A DNA stretch of 64,000 bases, taken from NCBI GenBank assembly GCA_030549775.1, contig CM060175.1, positions 28,501,762-28,565,761 of the forward strand, in the 5' to 3' direction. The notes under the pieces were generated by a model. The model had not been told where the DNA came from. It worked only from the letters and a program-made list of their open reading frames with translations, and did not search any database. This document shows, one piece after another, positions 11,757 through 24,420 of this stretch; position 1 is the stretch's first letter, and every line of letters starts with the position of its first letter. This DNA is from Tamarix chinensis. Lineage: Eukaryota; Streptophyta; Magnoliopsida; Caryophyllales; Tamaricaceae. The translations under genes were made by a program, and so were the position numbers.

Positions 11757-12620
11757 TGAAATGCCCCAAAAATCCTAATTTAGGAATTATGGCAGAGTAT
11801 GATTTATTAGGAAAATTAAAAAAATAAATTATTTTATTAAATAAAGAGGAAATTAATTGAGGAAAATAAAGAGAAATTAATAAATAAATTATTTAGAAAA
11901 TTTTGGATATTTTACTAATTAAAATGGAAGTTAAGGAAAATTTATCTAAAATAGCCCAATTAATCTAAAAATGAATGTAATTATTATACTTAAAATAATT
12001 ATTATTAAAATTAAACATCCAACTTAAATATATAAATAAATAAGGACCAAATACCCTAACCCAACCATTTTATCATTTTTCCATATTCCTTTTCCCTTTT
12101 CACCTTTCTTTTCCTTTTTTTTTCATCCTCCTTTACTTATTTTTCCATCTCCCCTCCCGATTTGGGCCAGCCCATCGGCTAGATCAATTTCCCTTCCCCG
12201 TCTCGTGCGGCCCAATCCACCCCAGCCCTCCTTCTTCACCCGTTCCCCCAGTTGGCCGAACCATCCTTCTTTATCTTTTCTTTCTTTCCCTTGGAACTAC
12301 CGGTCCACCCCGCCCTATCTTCTTCTTCCCCTAGCCCTGATCTGCAACGTGGCCTACAACCCCAATTTTTGCCAGCACCCACCAGCCCAACGCCCGACCG
12401 TCCTCCCCTACTCTCCCTGTCGTTTTCTTTCCCTTTTTCGACCCCAAAAAATCTCACAGCTCCCTCACGTGTGCGGCCACCCTTTCCTTTTCCCCACACC
12501 GAGCCAAACGTACCCTACAATTAGCAGGGCATGAACCACCTGCCACCGCCGGTCGGCGACCTGCCTCACCTACCCCTAGTTGTCTTCTTCTCCCTTTGTT
12601 GTTTTCCCCCTAAATTAGCC

Positions 12621-12628
12621 TATAAATA
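12621..12628 (+). promoter_or_regulatory. TATA box of LTR D1
   Basis: TATAAATA lies 865 bp from the LTR start. The same motif occurs at a comparable place in D2, D3 and D4 (1091, 1003 and 858 bp from the start), so it is a conserved promoter element of the LTR. Confidence 0.65.
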
Positions 12629-13483
12629 CACTCTCGAGGCAACCATAGTTGAGCTCCCTTTTTCACAAGCCTAGAAACTTTGCTTCTCGCTACTGCCCAA
12701 ACATATTCTTATTCCGCCACCGCCACCGACTGCTGCAACAAACGCCACCCACCAAAACCATCCTCACACTTTCCTCTACAAAACCAAGCCATCATCACCC
12801 CCTATCTCGCCCTGCATGTGCCGCCCCGACCGTGCAAAGTCACCAACCCAAGCAGCCACTCCAACCCCTCACCGCCCCTCGCGCTGCCTTCTACTGCCAC
12901 CCTTACCGCAACCAGCACCTCCTCCACCCTCCAAAACACCCAGGGAACCTTCCCCTACCTTCCCATAACGGTATCTCCCCCTGCCTCCCTCTACTTTTAC
13001 CTCCCCCATCTTCCACCACCAACCACCGTGCGCCGCCACTCCTAGCTACACCACCACCTTCATTCCACCCCTCTTCACCTACTACACCTTCCTCCACCTC
13101 AAACACCTCTTCACTCCCTCTCTCTTAGCCTACATATCCATTTTTCTCTTCTCTTCCTCCTCCACCGCTACTGCCACCCTACCACGCGCCGCCGCCGGTT
13201 CCACCACTAGCCTTAGGTGGTGCTCTAACTTCCCTAGCCCCTAAACTATTTTCTATAAGTGTTAATAATTTTATTTAATATTACTAGTATTATTTTTAAT
13301 ATTACTGTTATTATTATTCTTATTATTATTAGTTTTTTATTATCATGGTTATTATTATTATTATTACCATTACTAATATTATGATTATGTATCCCCCTTA
13401 TTTCCTAACCTAATTTTAGAAAATACTTATAACTAGTTTAAACTATTTAAAAGACTACAACTTTAACATTAAAATGGTTATCA

Positions 13484-13504
13484 TTGTTGTTGTTGTTGTT
13501 GTTG

Positions 13505-13565
<61 letters not shown>

Positions 13566-13677
13566 CATTATTTCTATTACTACTACTAATACTGCTATCA
13601 TTATTATTATTATTATTCAGAACTTGAGTATTAATATAGTTATCTCTATTATTATTATTATTATTAGTGTTATTTAA
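13484..13677. repeat. (TTG)n-(TTA)n microsatellite in D1
   Basis: A (TTG)n run grades into about 20 TTA units, then interrupted ATT repeats. The 67-codon frame here encodes poly-Val then poly-Ile and is a repeat artefact. Confidence 0.95.
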
Positions 13678-15650
13678 ACTGAAGTTGGAGTATTATCGCT
13701 TTGTCATTAAAGAGGAAGAATACTTAAGCCTTAGTATTTTACTATTTAATATTAGAATATCACTAATATATTATTCCTAATGTCGTGAGCACTAACATTG
13801 TTACTATGGTTTCATTATTAGTTATTACTATTATTATTGTTATTATTTTATTAAAATTATTGTGACAAAAACATTTGAACCCTTATATTATCATTATTCA
13901 AAATATAACTTTTATCACTATTGTCTTTAGGAATATTTGTACTTTGTTGGTATTGCAATTATTATACTATTATTTTAACCCTAATACTATTATTAGACTT
14001 AGCCTTAAAAATGCTAGGGTTTCTATCATTATAAGCATTAACATTACTATTATTATTATTGTCACTATTTTGCTATAACTAGTATTAGTGCTATTATTAG
14101 AAGAATAAAGCTATTAGGTTTAATAACGTAAGTATAGTAATAAATATTAACATAAAGATATTTTAACTAGTAATATCTAGTAAGCTAACTTGAAAATAAA
14201 AACTCTAGTTTTCATGTATAATACTCCCTTTGATAATAATAATAATCCTAATCTTAAACTAAAATAAAGAGTATTGATACTTTTGGTAGGAGGGAAACTA
14301 ATCCGTAATATTTTCCCTCTTATAGGTGAGTCGAGCCAAAATCCTAAGGAGTCGTAGGAGCGTGCTCCATGCCCGACGTCGCTTTAAGTAAAGATGTAGA
14401 TAAGGCCCATGTGTGTTATGTGACTTGTATGCCTTGGATGTTATATTCATCATGTTATATTGTGTATCGTATGATTGTCCTTAACTTGTCTTATGTGTAG
14501 CGCATCTTGGAGTTGAGGTATGTTTGTATGTGCTTCTTATGACATGAGTATGATATCTATATATAGTGTTTATAATGTGATATGATATGGCCCTCTACGA
14601 CATGCATGCTAGGATAATTGATAATATGATATGGGAATGAAAGGAAAAAAAGAAAGAAATGGGAAGTGAGTTCATTAAGGGGGATATGAGGTCGACCGAA
14701 ATACCTCATGATCCATGAGAGGAAATTAAAGAGGAAGGAATGACCAAAATGAATGAGAGATGGGAACCATGCATGGGAATCTTAAATTTTGCATGGGGAC
14801 TTTGGTTGTTTGCATGGGATGGATAAAACTTGCATCAGGGTGATCTTTATGTGAGAAAAGTTAATTTAGGGTGTAAATAAGCTAAGGGGAGAGTTGTGGA
14901 GTGATTGGAGACTTGGGCTGAAAAATAGTATGTAGGTTGGTGTAAGGGTGTATAAGGGACCCGATTAGGGTTTTGGGAGAAAGCAGTAATCGGGAAAATG
15001 TGGAAGTAAAAATGATTAAGGGAGAGTGGAGTACAGGTTAAGAGTGGAAATCTATTATGTAAGGGGTGAGTATGGGTACCATGGGAGAAAAGAAATATTG
15101 AGTGAGAAATAGAGAGGTTACTTGTGGGAGAAGAAAGGTACTAGGGTTTGAAGTGGCTAACTAGGGTTTTCCAAGTCGCATGCAAAGTCGAGAGGTAAAG
15201 TGATATGTTTTGGGATTGGACCTAATTGAGATAAGGTGTGGGCGATGAATGAAGTAAATGTAGTGTAAGTGAGAGAAAGTTGGGCCACATCGGTCCAATT
15301 AGGTTTTTCAAGGGAGTTGGTGGAGTTGATGTCATAAGGTGGGCCACATAATAGGTGGGCCTAGCTCAACTCCCAGGTGTGGGTGATAGTAGGTGGAGTT
15401 GATGTCATAAGGTGTTGGGCCTAACCCACACCCATAGGTGTTGGGTTTTTCATTAAAGGGTAAGTGTAAAGGGAAATGGATGTCGGGGTATGATAAGGGG
15501 CGCAGGAGTCTCAAGATATGCGACGGGCCCCTTTGGGAGGATAGAAGTAGAAGGTAGTTGATATGCATGTCAAGGGTGAATAGCTTTATCTAATAAGACA
15601 CGAATAAGCTAATAATCACTTAAAGAGTAAGATTGTTGAGCTAGGCCCAG

Positions 15651-15993
15651 ACCGATCCATCGAAATAATAGTGGCCAGGTGTCGGGTGCCTTGGAGACCG
15701 ATCCACCGACATATAATAGTGGTTAGGTGCGTTTTGCCCTATAAGTGACCGATTTACCGGCTATAATAGTGGGGGATCCTGAGCTCAACAAACCAAACAT
15801 TATGTTGCCAATGAATCATGGGAAAGCTACTATATACTTATAGTGAAACACCATGAGAGTCGTGGTCAGACCAATCTACCGGCATAATAGTGGCTAGGAG
15901 CATTCTGCCTTGGAGACCAATCCACCGGCATATAATAGTGGTTAGGTACATTTTATCCTATAAGTGACCGATCCACCGACAATAATAGTGGGG
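15651..15993 (+). repeat. Paired hairpin-motif blocks in D1
   Basis: Two blocks (about 15651-15772 and 15868-15993) each hold three units of the form CCGATCCACCGGC followed by ATAATAGTGG. They are separated by a conserved spacer containing 'gtgaaacaccat'. Confidence 0.85.
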
Positions 15994-16189
15994 TTCCGAC
16001 ACTCGCATGGATTAATAAAGATTATGGTGTGAAACAACTACATTTAACAGAAATTCAAAAGAAAATAAGTCTAATTGGACCATAGCCGGCCTTCATTATC
16101 TAGGTTACTAGATGCGGCTTATGTGAATGTGCCATGTATGCTATGTTGTATGTTTTGTATGTTTGGCCTTAGCACATCTGTTACCTTAC

Positions 16190-16226
16190 TCAGTACGTAG
16201 CGTACTAATCACCCGTTTCATGGGTG
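16190..16226 (+). repeat. Double stem-loop near D1 3' end
   Basis: An inverted repeat around AGTACG-TAG-CGTACT is followed at once by CACCC, a 7-base loop and GGGTG. The first stem has a base mismatch at its foot relative to D2. Confidence 0.7.
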
Positions 16227-16726
16227 TTGCTCATTCCTACGAGCAGAAGACCCTAATGAGCTTATGCAGGTAGGGGATGACATCTTTGATGCCTACGACA
16301 CTTACGAGGAATCGGGTGGGGCTGAGCATTGAGCCTAGACCTAACTTGGGAATCGAGAGTGATTCGGTCAGACTCTGTTTCTTTTACCGGACCATGTATT
16401 ATCATATTTTAGTTGTGTTTTTGTACTATGCCTTATGTTTTGAAAAAACTCTAGCCATGTACTCTTTGGATTGTAATCCTAAACTGCACTTTGATTTCTG
16501 TATGACTTATGCTTTACTAATGACTTGGGTTTTTATTAATGACTTGTATTTAATGTTAACCATATTTAGCCTTAGCACTTAGTATTGGGACGGTAGGAGT
16601 GAACCGATATGGTACTAAGTGTGGCGGTAATGCCCCTGAATTTATGGTTTTATCTATTTGCTTCTGTTAAACCCTTTTTAATTAAACGAATTTTTTTAGT
16701 AGTAAATTTGGGGGTGTTACATACAC

Positions 16727-17640
16727 CTCAGCCTTAGAAAAGGAGTGTCTTCATTATAATTTAGGTATGGTTTATACCCTTGTCTAAATCACCCAAAGCG
16801 AATTAAACTAGCAGAAAAATCATTAATGATCTACAAAATTGCAACACTCATTCTAGACACATAGTTATCAATCATGACTCTACTATTAACCCCAGATACC
16901 CACAAATCATTCAACATGTTAACAAGTGGTTTGAGTAATACATCAATATCCATATTAGGAAAAGACATGTCAAGAATAAGCAAAGACAACATAAACAACA
17001 AATTTTTCATCCACGGTTATGGGGGTAGGTTGTGTGCTATTAAAATTATCGACCACACACTACATTTTCTACTCATGATAAATAGATTAAATCCATCATA
17101 TGCCAACTTCAATTGAACATTTCAATGATTAGTTACAAAATCAAGGTGTTTTCATCAAAATATACCCATTTCTTATCATCAACTACATGTCATAAGAACC
17201 CCGGCTTCCTAGATCTCTTATTCAAGTGTCATCACTTATCTTACATAGTATGTCTGCAAGATTATAATCTTGGTGTAATAGAAAAATACCACAACACTTT
17301 GTGTGGTACTATCTTTCCCTTTGTGGCTTCATCTATCAAGAATTTCCACCTACTAGACAATTAATTTTATCAACTTTCTTTTTCCGGTACCAAGCACAAT
17401 CATACCTACATGCATGAATCATTTGGTAGCCTCATTAGCACTCAAGCCATCACCAATAATCTCATCAATATCACTACTGTTAAAGGGTAGATTATTACCT
17501 AATAAATCACTCAATACATGTGTCTTCCATTGCAAACCTCTTCCTAAACATACACCAATTTAGGTTCAATATGATACATCTACTAAAGCAAAAATGTCAA
17601 TATTCTAAGCATGGATATTAAGAATAGGCTATGATAAAAT
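16727..17640 (-). pseudogene. TNP2-type CACTA transposase remnant, 5' half (copy 1)
   Basis: Minus-strand translation, with frameshifts, gives NxDIDVLLKPL near 16930-16960, then a degenerate AILxIINDFSAS segment near 16850, matching the 'IDVYLQPL ... LWTINDFPAY' order of plant TNP2 (PF02992). Upstream come a KGK-rich and REAGVLM segment and a PYNLPPW-like segment (AHNLPP, near 17015). It joins the 11250-11756 part across the D1 insertion. Many stops are present, so it is non-functional. The 5' limit is uncertain. Confidence 0.75.
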
Positions 17641-18573
17641 AACAAAGCATGTTAATTAATAATATTTGATCATATATTATAATTTTTAATCCTTTAATCT
17701 CTGATATTCATTTTTAAGTCTGTAAGTTACTTCTATATCTCTCTCTCTATATATATATAATAATAATAATAATTTTTTCTTATTAATTATATTAACTTCA
17801 TAATACTTTCTACACATATAATTAATATTAACTTACTAATATTCGATCATATATTTTACTTTTAATCCTTTAATCTCTAATATTCATATTAAGTCTTTTC
17901 ATGCCACTGAAATGGATAATGATTCATTTTTTTAAACATATTATTTCTATCAACTAATATATAATAATTTTTTTTTAAAAATCTTATATATAATTAATAC
18001 TAACTTACTAATATTTGGTCATATACTATAACTGTAAATCCTTTAATCTCTAATATTCATATTAAGCCTTTTTATTAGTTCATTTTCTTCTGCTTATTAA
18101 TTATATTAACTTGTATATATCAGCTTCATAAATTTTTTTTTTATCATATATGATAGTTTTTAATCCTTTAATATATAATAATATTATTAAGTCTTTTGAT
18201 GCCATCAAAATATATAATAATTCATTTTTTAAAATTAATAATTCTATTAACTAATATATATTAACTTTCAAAAAATTTAAGCTTATATATAATAACTATT
18301 AACTTAGTAATATTTGATCATATATTATATTTTTAACCATTAATCACCTATACTCATTTTAAGTCTTCTAAGTCTTCTATAAATATATTAGTTCATTTTT
18401 TACTAATTAATAATTCTAGTAGCATATATATATTAACTTCTTAATATTTTTATCATATATAGTTAATATTCACTTACTAACATTTAATCATATATTACAC
18501 TTTTTAATACTTTAAACCTTAATATTTATATTAATTCTTTTAATGTCGTCGGAATATATAATAATTCACTCAT
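17640..18573. repeat. AT-rich tandem array, about 165-bp period (left part)
   Basis: About six diverged units each carry 'ttactaatatttgatcatat', 'aatcctttaatctct' and 'catattaagtctttt', at roughly 17660, 17830, 18005, 18140, 18305 and 18475. The array resumes at 25244 after the F insertion. The period resembles plant satellite monomers, but the copy number here is small. Confidence 0.8.
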
Positions 18574-19019
18574 TAAAATGATGTGGAAGATAATAACGGA
18601 ATTATTATTTCATTTAATCTTCGCAAGAGAAATGATGTTTTAGGGATAATTCACTTATATTTAAACCTTAATAATAACGGAGTTTTTTAGGGGAAAAATT
18701 TGGTGCCACTTAGCACCTATGATATGTATCATCATTCTTGAGAGTATTCACTTAATTCTTTTTAATAACGGATATTTACATTTAATCTCAAGATCTTTTA
18801 TCTTGTTTCTTTGAGTAGAAATGATGTTTAAAGATGATGTAGTGCTCGGTTGAGAAGATACTCCAACTATGCTTCGCAATTTTGAGATTGATCTTCACCA
18901 GGATCAACTTAATTCTAAAGAGAAACCACAAAGTTTTCTCTAGAGAACAATACCCAAACTCTCAAGAATACTCACTTGAAGAGGAAGGAAGAATTTCAAA
19001 AGTTATTGAATATTATTTC

Positions 19020-20475
19020 TGATGGAAATATGCCCTAGAACCAATCATATGTTATGATTTGTATTTGCATATTTAGTGATTGTGCTTATTAATAAAAGAA
19101 TAAATTTATGTTATTCATTCAAATGTTGTTATCCCTCTAAATAATTATTCTTTATGTAAATAATCAAGTATGTGACTGGATTGTGGAACTCCACTAATAG
19201 ATAGAAAGATTATTATTCAAGAACTGTCCCTAGTCTAATATCATCTAATTAAGGGATATTAGTGATTATAAGACTATTATGTTGATTAGTTGATGATCAC
19301 GTTCCACTGATCATTGATATGAGATATCAAACTAATAACATAGATACATGTTATGGAACATGATATTGGACCGACCCAGTAGGAGGACACTTCATTAAAT
19401 ATTGTGTAAAGTGTCATCAGTGTTCTCTAAATAGTATATCATTCTTTGACCTGAGATCTTCGTATTTGCCGGTATGATGATCAATATTTTTTAACTTTAC
19501 CAATTGTTACCCTTATTAGGGGTGATCATAAAGGTATTGATTAGACATGTTGTGAATCATATAGAGGCACATAGTTGATCAAGATGGGATTTGTCCCTCT
19601 CATGACATGAGAGAGATATCTTTGGGCCCCTCGACAAGTATGACTAATGTTAGTATGGCCATGTGCAAACGAGGTGTCGTTTATTTAAGGTTAGTCTTAC
19701 TTGGTGATCGAGAACGAGTGTTATTGAACATAGCAAGGATGACACGACCAATGCCTTATGTTCAATCTAAATATCGTGTGATAAAAGGATAAATATACGG
19801 GTTATTAATAGGTTATGTCGAGCATAGGACATTTGCGTAATTTGGGTAGTTATAACGTCTTGCTAGAGACCTCTTATGATTTGTGGGCTCGAAAGGAGTT
19901 TCGGTCCACTTCCAATATTACGTGAGCCTACAGGGTTGCACACCGAACTGAACTAGATCAAAAAGATAACATGAGATCTTAATATGATTAATATCTCATC
20001 ACGTCCAAGTGGTTTTAATGTGATTAAGGCCCAAGTCCAATGCCACTAGGTGGGCTAGAGTGTTAATATAAATACCCAAGCTGGGGTTTTATTATATATA
20101 TACCTTTTTTCTCTCTCTCTAAGTGCCAAAAATAACCTAGCCACCAATGCTGGTTATTCACAAAATTGAGAGAGTGTTCCATTAGCGCTAGCATACTTCC
20201 TTAGTGATCCAGATTCAAAGTGTGTGGATACCGGTAGAGGTGTGACGCAATTCGCACTCGCTCGCTCAAAGGAGATTAAAATCCAACAATTGAAAAAAAA
20301 CTTAATTGGATCAAGAAATCAATCAAACCATTAACAACTTCAAGCCGATTCTGATTCAATTGTAATCTAGTCCGGGTAACTAGCAAGTTCGTCTTTAATC
20401 TAGCATATGTTCCTGGTAAATTTAGCCTTTGATTTTATTCCATTCCATTGTGTTTCACTTGGCTAAATTCCTACA
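19020..20475 (+). mobile_element. Solo copia-like LTR G (1456 bp, TSD ATTTC)
   Basis: The start TGATGGAAATATGCCCTAG is typical of plant Ty1/copia LTRs, as is the 'ggataccggtagaggtgtga' segment near 20226. The end is TCCTACA. ATTTC flanks both sides (19015-19019 and 20476-20480). No internal region follows, so I call a solo LTR. The frame at 19607-19792 is not recognised. Confidence 0.85.
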
Positions 20476-21729
20476 ATTTCACTATATTCATCAATGATGT
20501 ACAAGTTGAAATTTCATGTATATATATACACACGTAAGCATTAGTTCCTCTTTACTAACTAATCCCAACCCAACTAGTCTAGCTAGATTAACTTAGTTAA
20601 AATAAAGAGCTAAAATAATCCATACATGTCTATATTATTGAAATGCCTCGAAATTTTCTAATATTAAAGATTATATTCAAATAAGGTTTTATTTAAAAAT
20701 TTAATTTAATAAATTATTTTTACTAAAATAAAAGGGAATTTAGTAGGCAAATTAATAAGAAATTTTATAAATATGTTAAGTAAAGGAAATTTGGGTATAT
20801 TATCTAACTAAAGATTTTAATTTGGGAATATATTTAAATAAAGTATTTTATTCAAATTAAGAAAGATAAAATAGTTTCAAATTAATTTTAATTTTATAAA
20901 TAATTCAATTAAATAAAATTTGAGCGATTTATTAATTTAAAATGAAAATTTTGGAAAAATCCTTTAAAAAGCTTATTTTAGCCTAAAAAGGGATAAAAAA
21001 ATTATTTTATTTAAATAATATTAACTTTAAATATCCTAAATATTTAGATTTATGTAACTTGACCCAACCTAATTATTTCTCTTTTCCTTTTTCCCTTTTT
21101 CCTTTCCTTTTCTTTTCTTTTCCTTTTTCTTTCCTTTTCTTTCTTTTTCTTCTTCTTCACCGAATTGGGTCTGTTGCGCTGCCCAATTCCTTTTCTTCTT
21201 TCCTTTTCCTTCTGCACTGCCCAGCTCGCGCATTGTCGTCACCCCCCCTCTCTATCCACACCGCGTTTTACTTCTTCTTCCTCTCGAACGCCGTGTTTTA
21301 CTTCATCTTTTTTTTTTATCGTTGCACTGCAGACTAGAACGCCGTTCATTATCCATTTTTACACTAAAAAATTGTCTCTTCATTTAACCTCCTTCACCCT
21401 CGCGCCGAACTGCCTGGTCCAGCACCCCCATCTTCTTCTTCCTCCAGCCCAACGCCATAACCGCCAGCACCTTCTTCCTCCTCGAAAATGGCACCGCCGG
21501 CCACACGTGGCGTGACCGACCCTTCTCCTACTCATTCTCTCCCTCTCAACACACCCTTCCATTTGAATTGCCCCAATCTTCCTCTCTTCCCCATGTTCTC
21601 CCCCATTTTCCTCGTGAAGGTCGGGAAGTTTTCAAAATGTTGCCACCCGAACTTCAGCACGAATAACCCATTTTCCCACCCAAATTGAACTCCTGGTAAC
21701 TTCCCCAACTCAAACCTAACCTCCAAAAT

Positions 21730-21737
21730 TATAAATA
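21730..21737 (+). promoter_or_regulatory. TATA box of LTR D2
   Basis: TATAAATA followed by 'cctct' lies 1091 bp from the LTR start, the position conserved in the family. Confidence 0.65.
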
Positions 21738-22379
21738 CCTCTCTTATGGGCTGGGTTCGGGATTTTTCTTTCCCCGAAACCCTGAGTGTTGACCGTGCGC
21801 CACCGCCTCTTTAGACGACTCTTCCTCCACCGTTGGCTAACTTCGACGCCTCTTCTTCCTCCCAATCTCTTCCCTAAAATACCCTTTAATTAACTTAACC
21901 ATCTATGACCTTTGATTCACCTTGTACAAGCCTCCATAATCGTGCAAATTTGACTAGTTATCTCACCAGAAAATTCCACCCCGAGACCTTGAACCACCAT
22001 CCACCACCTTATTTGCCATTTTTACTACCTTCCAAGCCAACGAATAACTCTTGCTAAGTCCCCTTCACCGACCTATAATCTTATTTTATTTTTCTCCTTC
22101 CCTCTCACCTCTTTTTCTTCATTTTTACCCCTCTTAGATCCATTTTCCGGCCACCTCCAGGAACCACCGCCGATGCCACCCATACCCTCCGACTCAAGGT
22201 GAAACCCTAGACCTTTTAATACTTTCTTTTTATTGATAATTATTCTGTTTTATCCTAATTTTTAATGTTAATTCGACTTTAATTATTATTATTATTGCTA
22301 TCAACTATATTCTAATTTCTAAATTTTTTTGACAGGTTTGGGAGTATTATTGAGTAAGATAAATTATTATTCTCGAATT

Positions 22380-22709
22380 TTGCTTATTTAATGGAATTAT
22401 TACATGTTTATTATTATTATTATTATTATTATTAGTGTAATTATTTAATTAATGTTGTAATTATTTTAGGAGGGACGGAAACTAAAAATTTTAATTATTC
22501 CTCGTACTTTTACTTTTTATTAATATTATTAACATTTTTAGCATTATTTCTAATTATATTATTATTATTATTATTATTATATTTCTTAACTTTTTGAATA
22601 GTGTTATTATTAAATGGAGTGATTTTGAAAGCCACCTTGTAATTTTAAGAATTAGGGTATTATTAATATTAATATTCTACTAATAAGAGTGTTATTAATA
22701 ATGTTTTAC

Positions 22710-22747
<38 letters not shown>

Positions 22748-22760
22748 GATATTTTGGTGA
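22380..22760. repeat. ATT-repeat zone in D2
   Basis: Several (TTA)n runs are separated by unique sequence, in the same relative place as in D1, D3 and D4. Confidence 0.9.
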
Positions 22761-23204
22761 AGGGTAGAAACCCTTGTATCACCACCCTTTCAAATGAAAA
22801 TAATAATTTATTTATATTTTTAAGTAATATTTTGTATAGTTAATTATTGTGTAGTATTGTTTTAATTAAAAACCAAATCTTATAATAAGTTAGAGAATAA
22901 TAAAATTTTATAAGGGAGCCTAATTCTAGTATGCTTTGATATAATAGGCGAACACAATCAAATCCCTCAAGTGGAATAGGAGCGTGCACTAAGATCGGTG
23001 ACGTTTTAGGTAAGGGTCTACTAAGGCCATTTATGCATTTGTATGCACTATGTGTTTGATATGCAATGTATTTTATGTTCGTTATTATTAATTATTTCAC
23101 ATGTGGCATGATTGTAGAGTTGAAGTATGTTGGTGTGAATAAACTATGGCATGAGAACTATGTGTATGTTTATGTCATGATTGTATGATATGACTTGAGA
23201 CATG

Positions 23205-23760
23205 TTGTTAGGGTTCATGAAATGGCGTGGTGTTAGGGTCTTGCACGGAATGGCATGGTGCTAGGGTTTGCTTGGAATGGCAGGGAGTTAGGGTTTGCAT
23301 GAAATGGCATGGTGCTAGGGTTTGTATGGAATGTCAAGGAGTTGGGGAGTGTAACAATGTGGTGTTTGGGTTTGCATGAAATGACATAATGCTAGGGTTT
23401 TGCATGAAATGTGGTGTTAGGGTTTGCATGAAATGACATAATGCTAGGGTTTTGCATGAAATGTGGTGTTAGGGTTGCATGGAAGCATGTCTATGTGGAG
23501 CTAGGGTTTGCATATGAATTAGGGTTTGCATGGAAGGGTGGTATATGTGAAGCTAGGGTTTACATATAACTTGGGGTTGTATGGAAGTGTGGTATACGTG
23601 AAGCCAGGGTTTGCATATGAATTAGGGTTTGCATGGGAACTAGGGTTTGCATGGGATTGTGGTACGTGGAGTTAGGGTTTACATGGGAGCTAGGGTTGCA
23701 TGGAAGTGTGGGTTACGATGAGTTAAGGTTTGCATGGAGTTGGTTATGCATGTCTGGGAA
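23205..23760. repeat. Minisatellite of 'gctagggtttgcatg' units in D2
   Basis: About 20 imperfect units of 20-35 bp occur, built on TAGGGTTTGCATGGAA. They resemble telomere repeats only in the TAGGGTTT core. The equivalent zones in D3 and D4 hold different unit sequences. Confidence 0.9.
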
Positions 23761-23840
23761 AATTTTTGTGAGTGGCTAATGTTATGATTAAAATACTTAA
23801 GACATTAATCTTTTAAAGTGGAAGATTATTGAGCCGGGTC

Positions 23841-24182
23841 CAGATCGATACATCGGTCAGGAATAGTGGTTAGGGTTTTACCCTATATGTGACCGATCCA
23901 CCGGTAATAATAGTGGTTAGGACATGAGGCCCTATATGTGACCGGCCCACCGGCAATAATAGTGGGATGACTCGAGCTCAATAAATACAAACCAGAATTG
24001 TTAAAGCTCTTAAAAGACATTAATTACTTACAGTGAAACACCATTCGAGCAGGAACCAGACCGATCCACCGGTCAGGAATAGTGGTTAGGGTTTTATCCT
24101 ATATGTGACCGATGCACCGGCAATAATAGTGGTTAGGACATGAGGTCCTATATGTTACCGGTCCATTGGCAATAATAGTGGG
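23841..24182 (+). repeat. Paired hairpin-motif blocks in D2
   Basis: Two blocks of three units each (about 23845-23966 and 24058-24182) carry CCGATCCACCGG and AATAATAGTGG. Confidence 0.88.
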
Positions 24183-24383
24183 GTGTTCCTGTTTCTGCAT
24201 GGATATGATAAAAGGCATGGTGTGTATCGACTCTTTGGGCCTTATGTGTGGACTTGTTTATTATAAGTTATGGATTTCACTTTACGCTTCTGTGTAATAT
24301 ATGTATTGGTTGTAATTTTATATGGTCATTATCCTGCATGAATTAATGTGTTATATGCTGGCCTTAGTATTCGGTTACATTAC

Positions 24384-24420
24384 TCAGTACGTAGCGTACT
24401 GATCACCCGTTTCATGGGTG
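24384..24420 (+). repeat. Double stem-loop near D2 3' end
   Basis: A perfect 8-bp stem, TCAGTACG (24384-24391) and CGTACTGA (24395-24402), encloses TAG. It is followed by CACCC (24404-24408), a 7-base loop and GGGTG (24416-24420). Confidence 0.85.

Larger units (their letters stand above)
11757..16721 (+). mobile_element. Solo LTR, family D copy 1 (4965 bp, TSD TACAC)
   Basis: The element starts TGAAATGCCCC and ends GGGGTGTTACA. It is flanked by TACAC at 11752-11756 and 16722-16726, a perfect 5-bp target-site duplication. Joining the flanks restores the same sequence seen uninterrupted at 29010-29050, which confirms the boundaries. Inside, in order, are an AT-rich segment, a CT-rich GC-richer zone (12100-13250), a TATA box (12621), trinucleotide repeats (13300-13680), paired hairpin-motif blocks (15651-15993) and a stem-loop near the end. 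No retroelement gene, primer site or polypurine tract is present, so it is best read as a solo LTR of a very large LTR family. Confidence 0.85.

Noticed and set aside
12205..13128. Several Pro/Ser-rich frames
   Set aside because: They are composition artefacts of the CT-rich zone in LTR D1.
13474..14078. Poly-Val/poly-Ile frames
   Set aside because: They are translations of trinucleotide repeats.
19607..19792. 61-codon frame
   Set aside because: It lies inside a copia-like solo LTR with no known protein.
23205..23760. Interstitial telomere array
   Set aside because: Units share TAGGGTTT but are 20-35 bp long with TGCATGGAA, and they lie inside an LTR.
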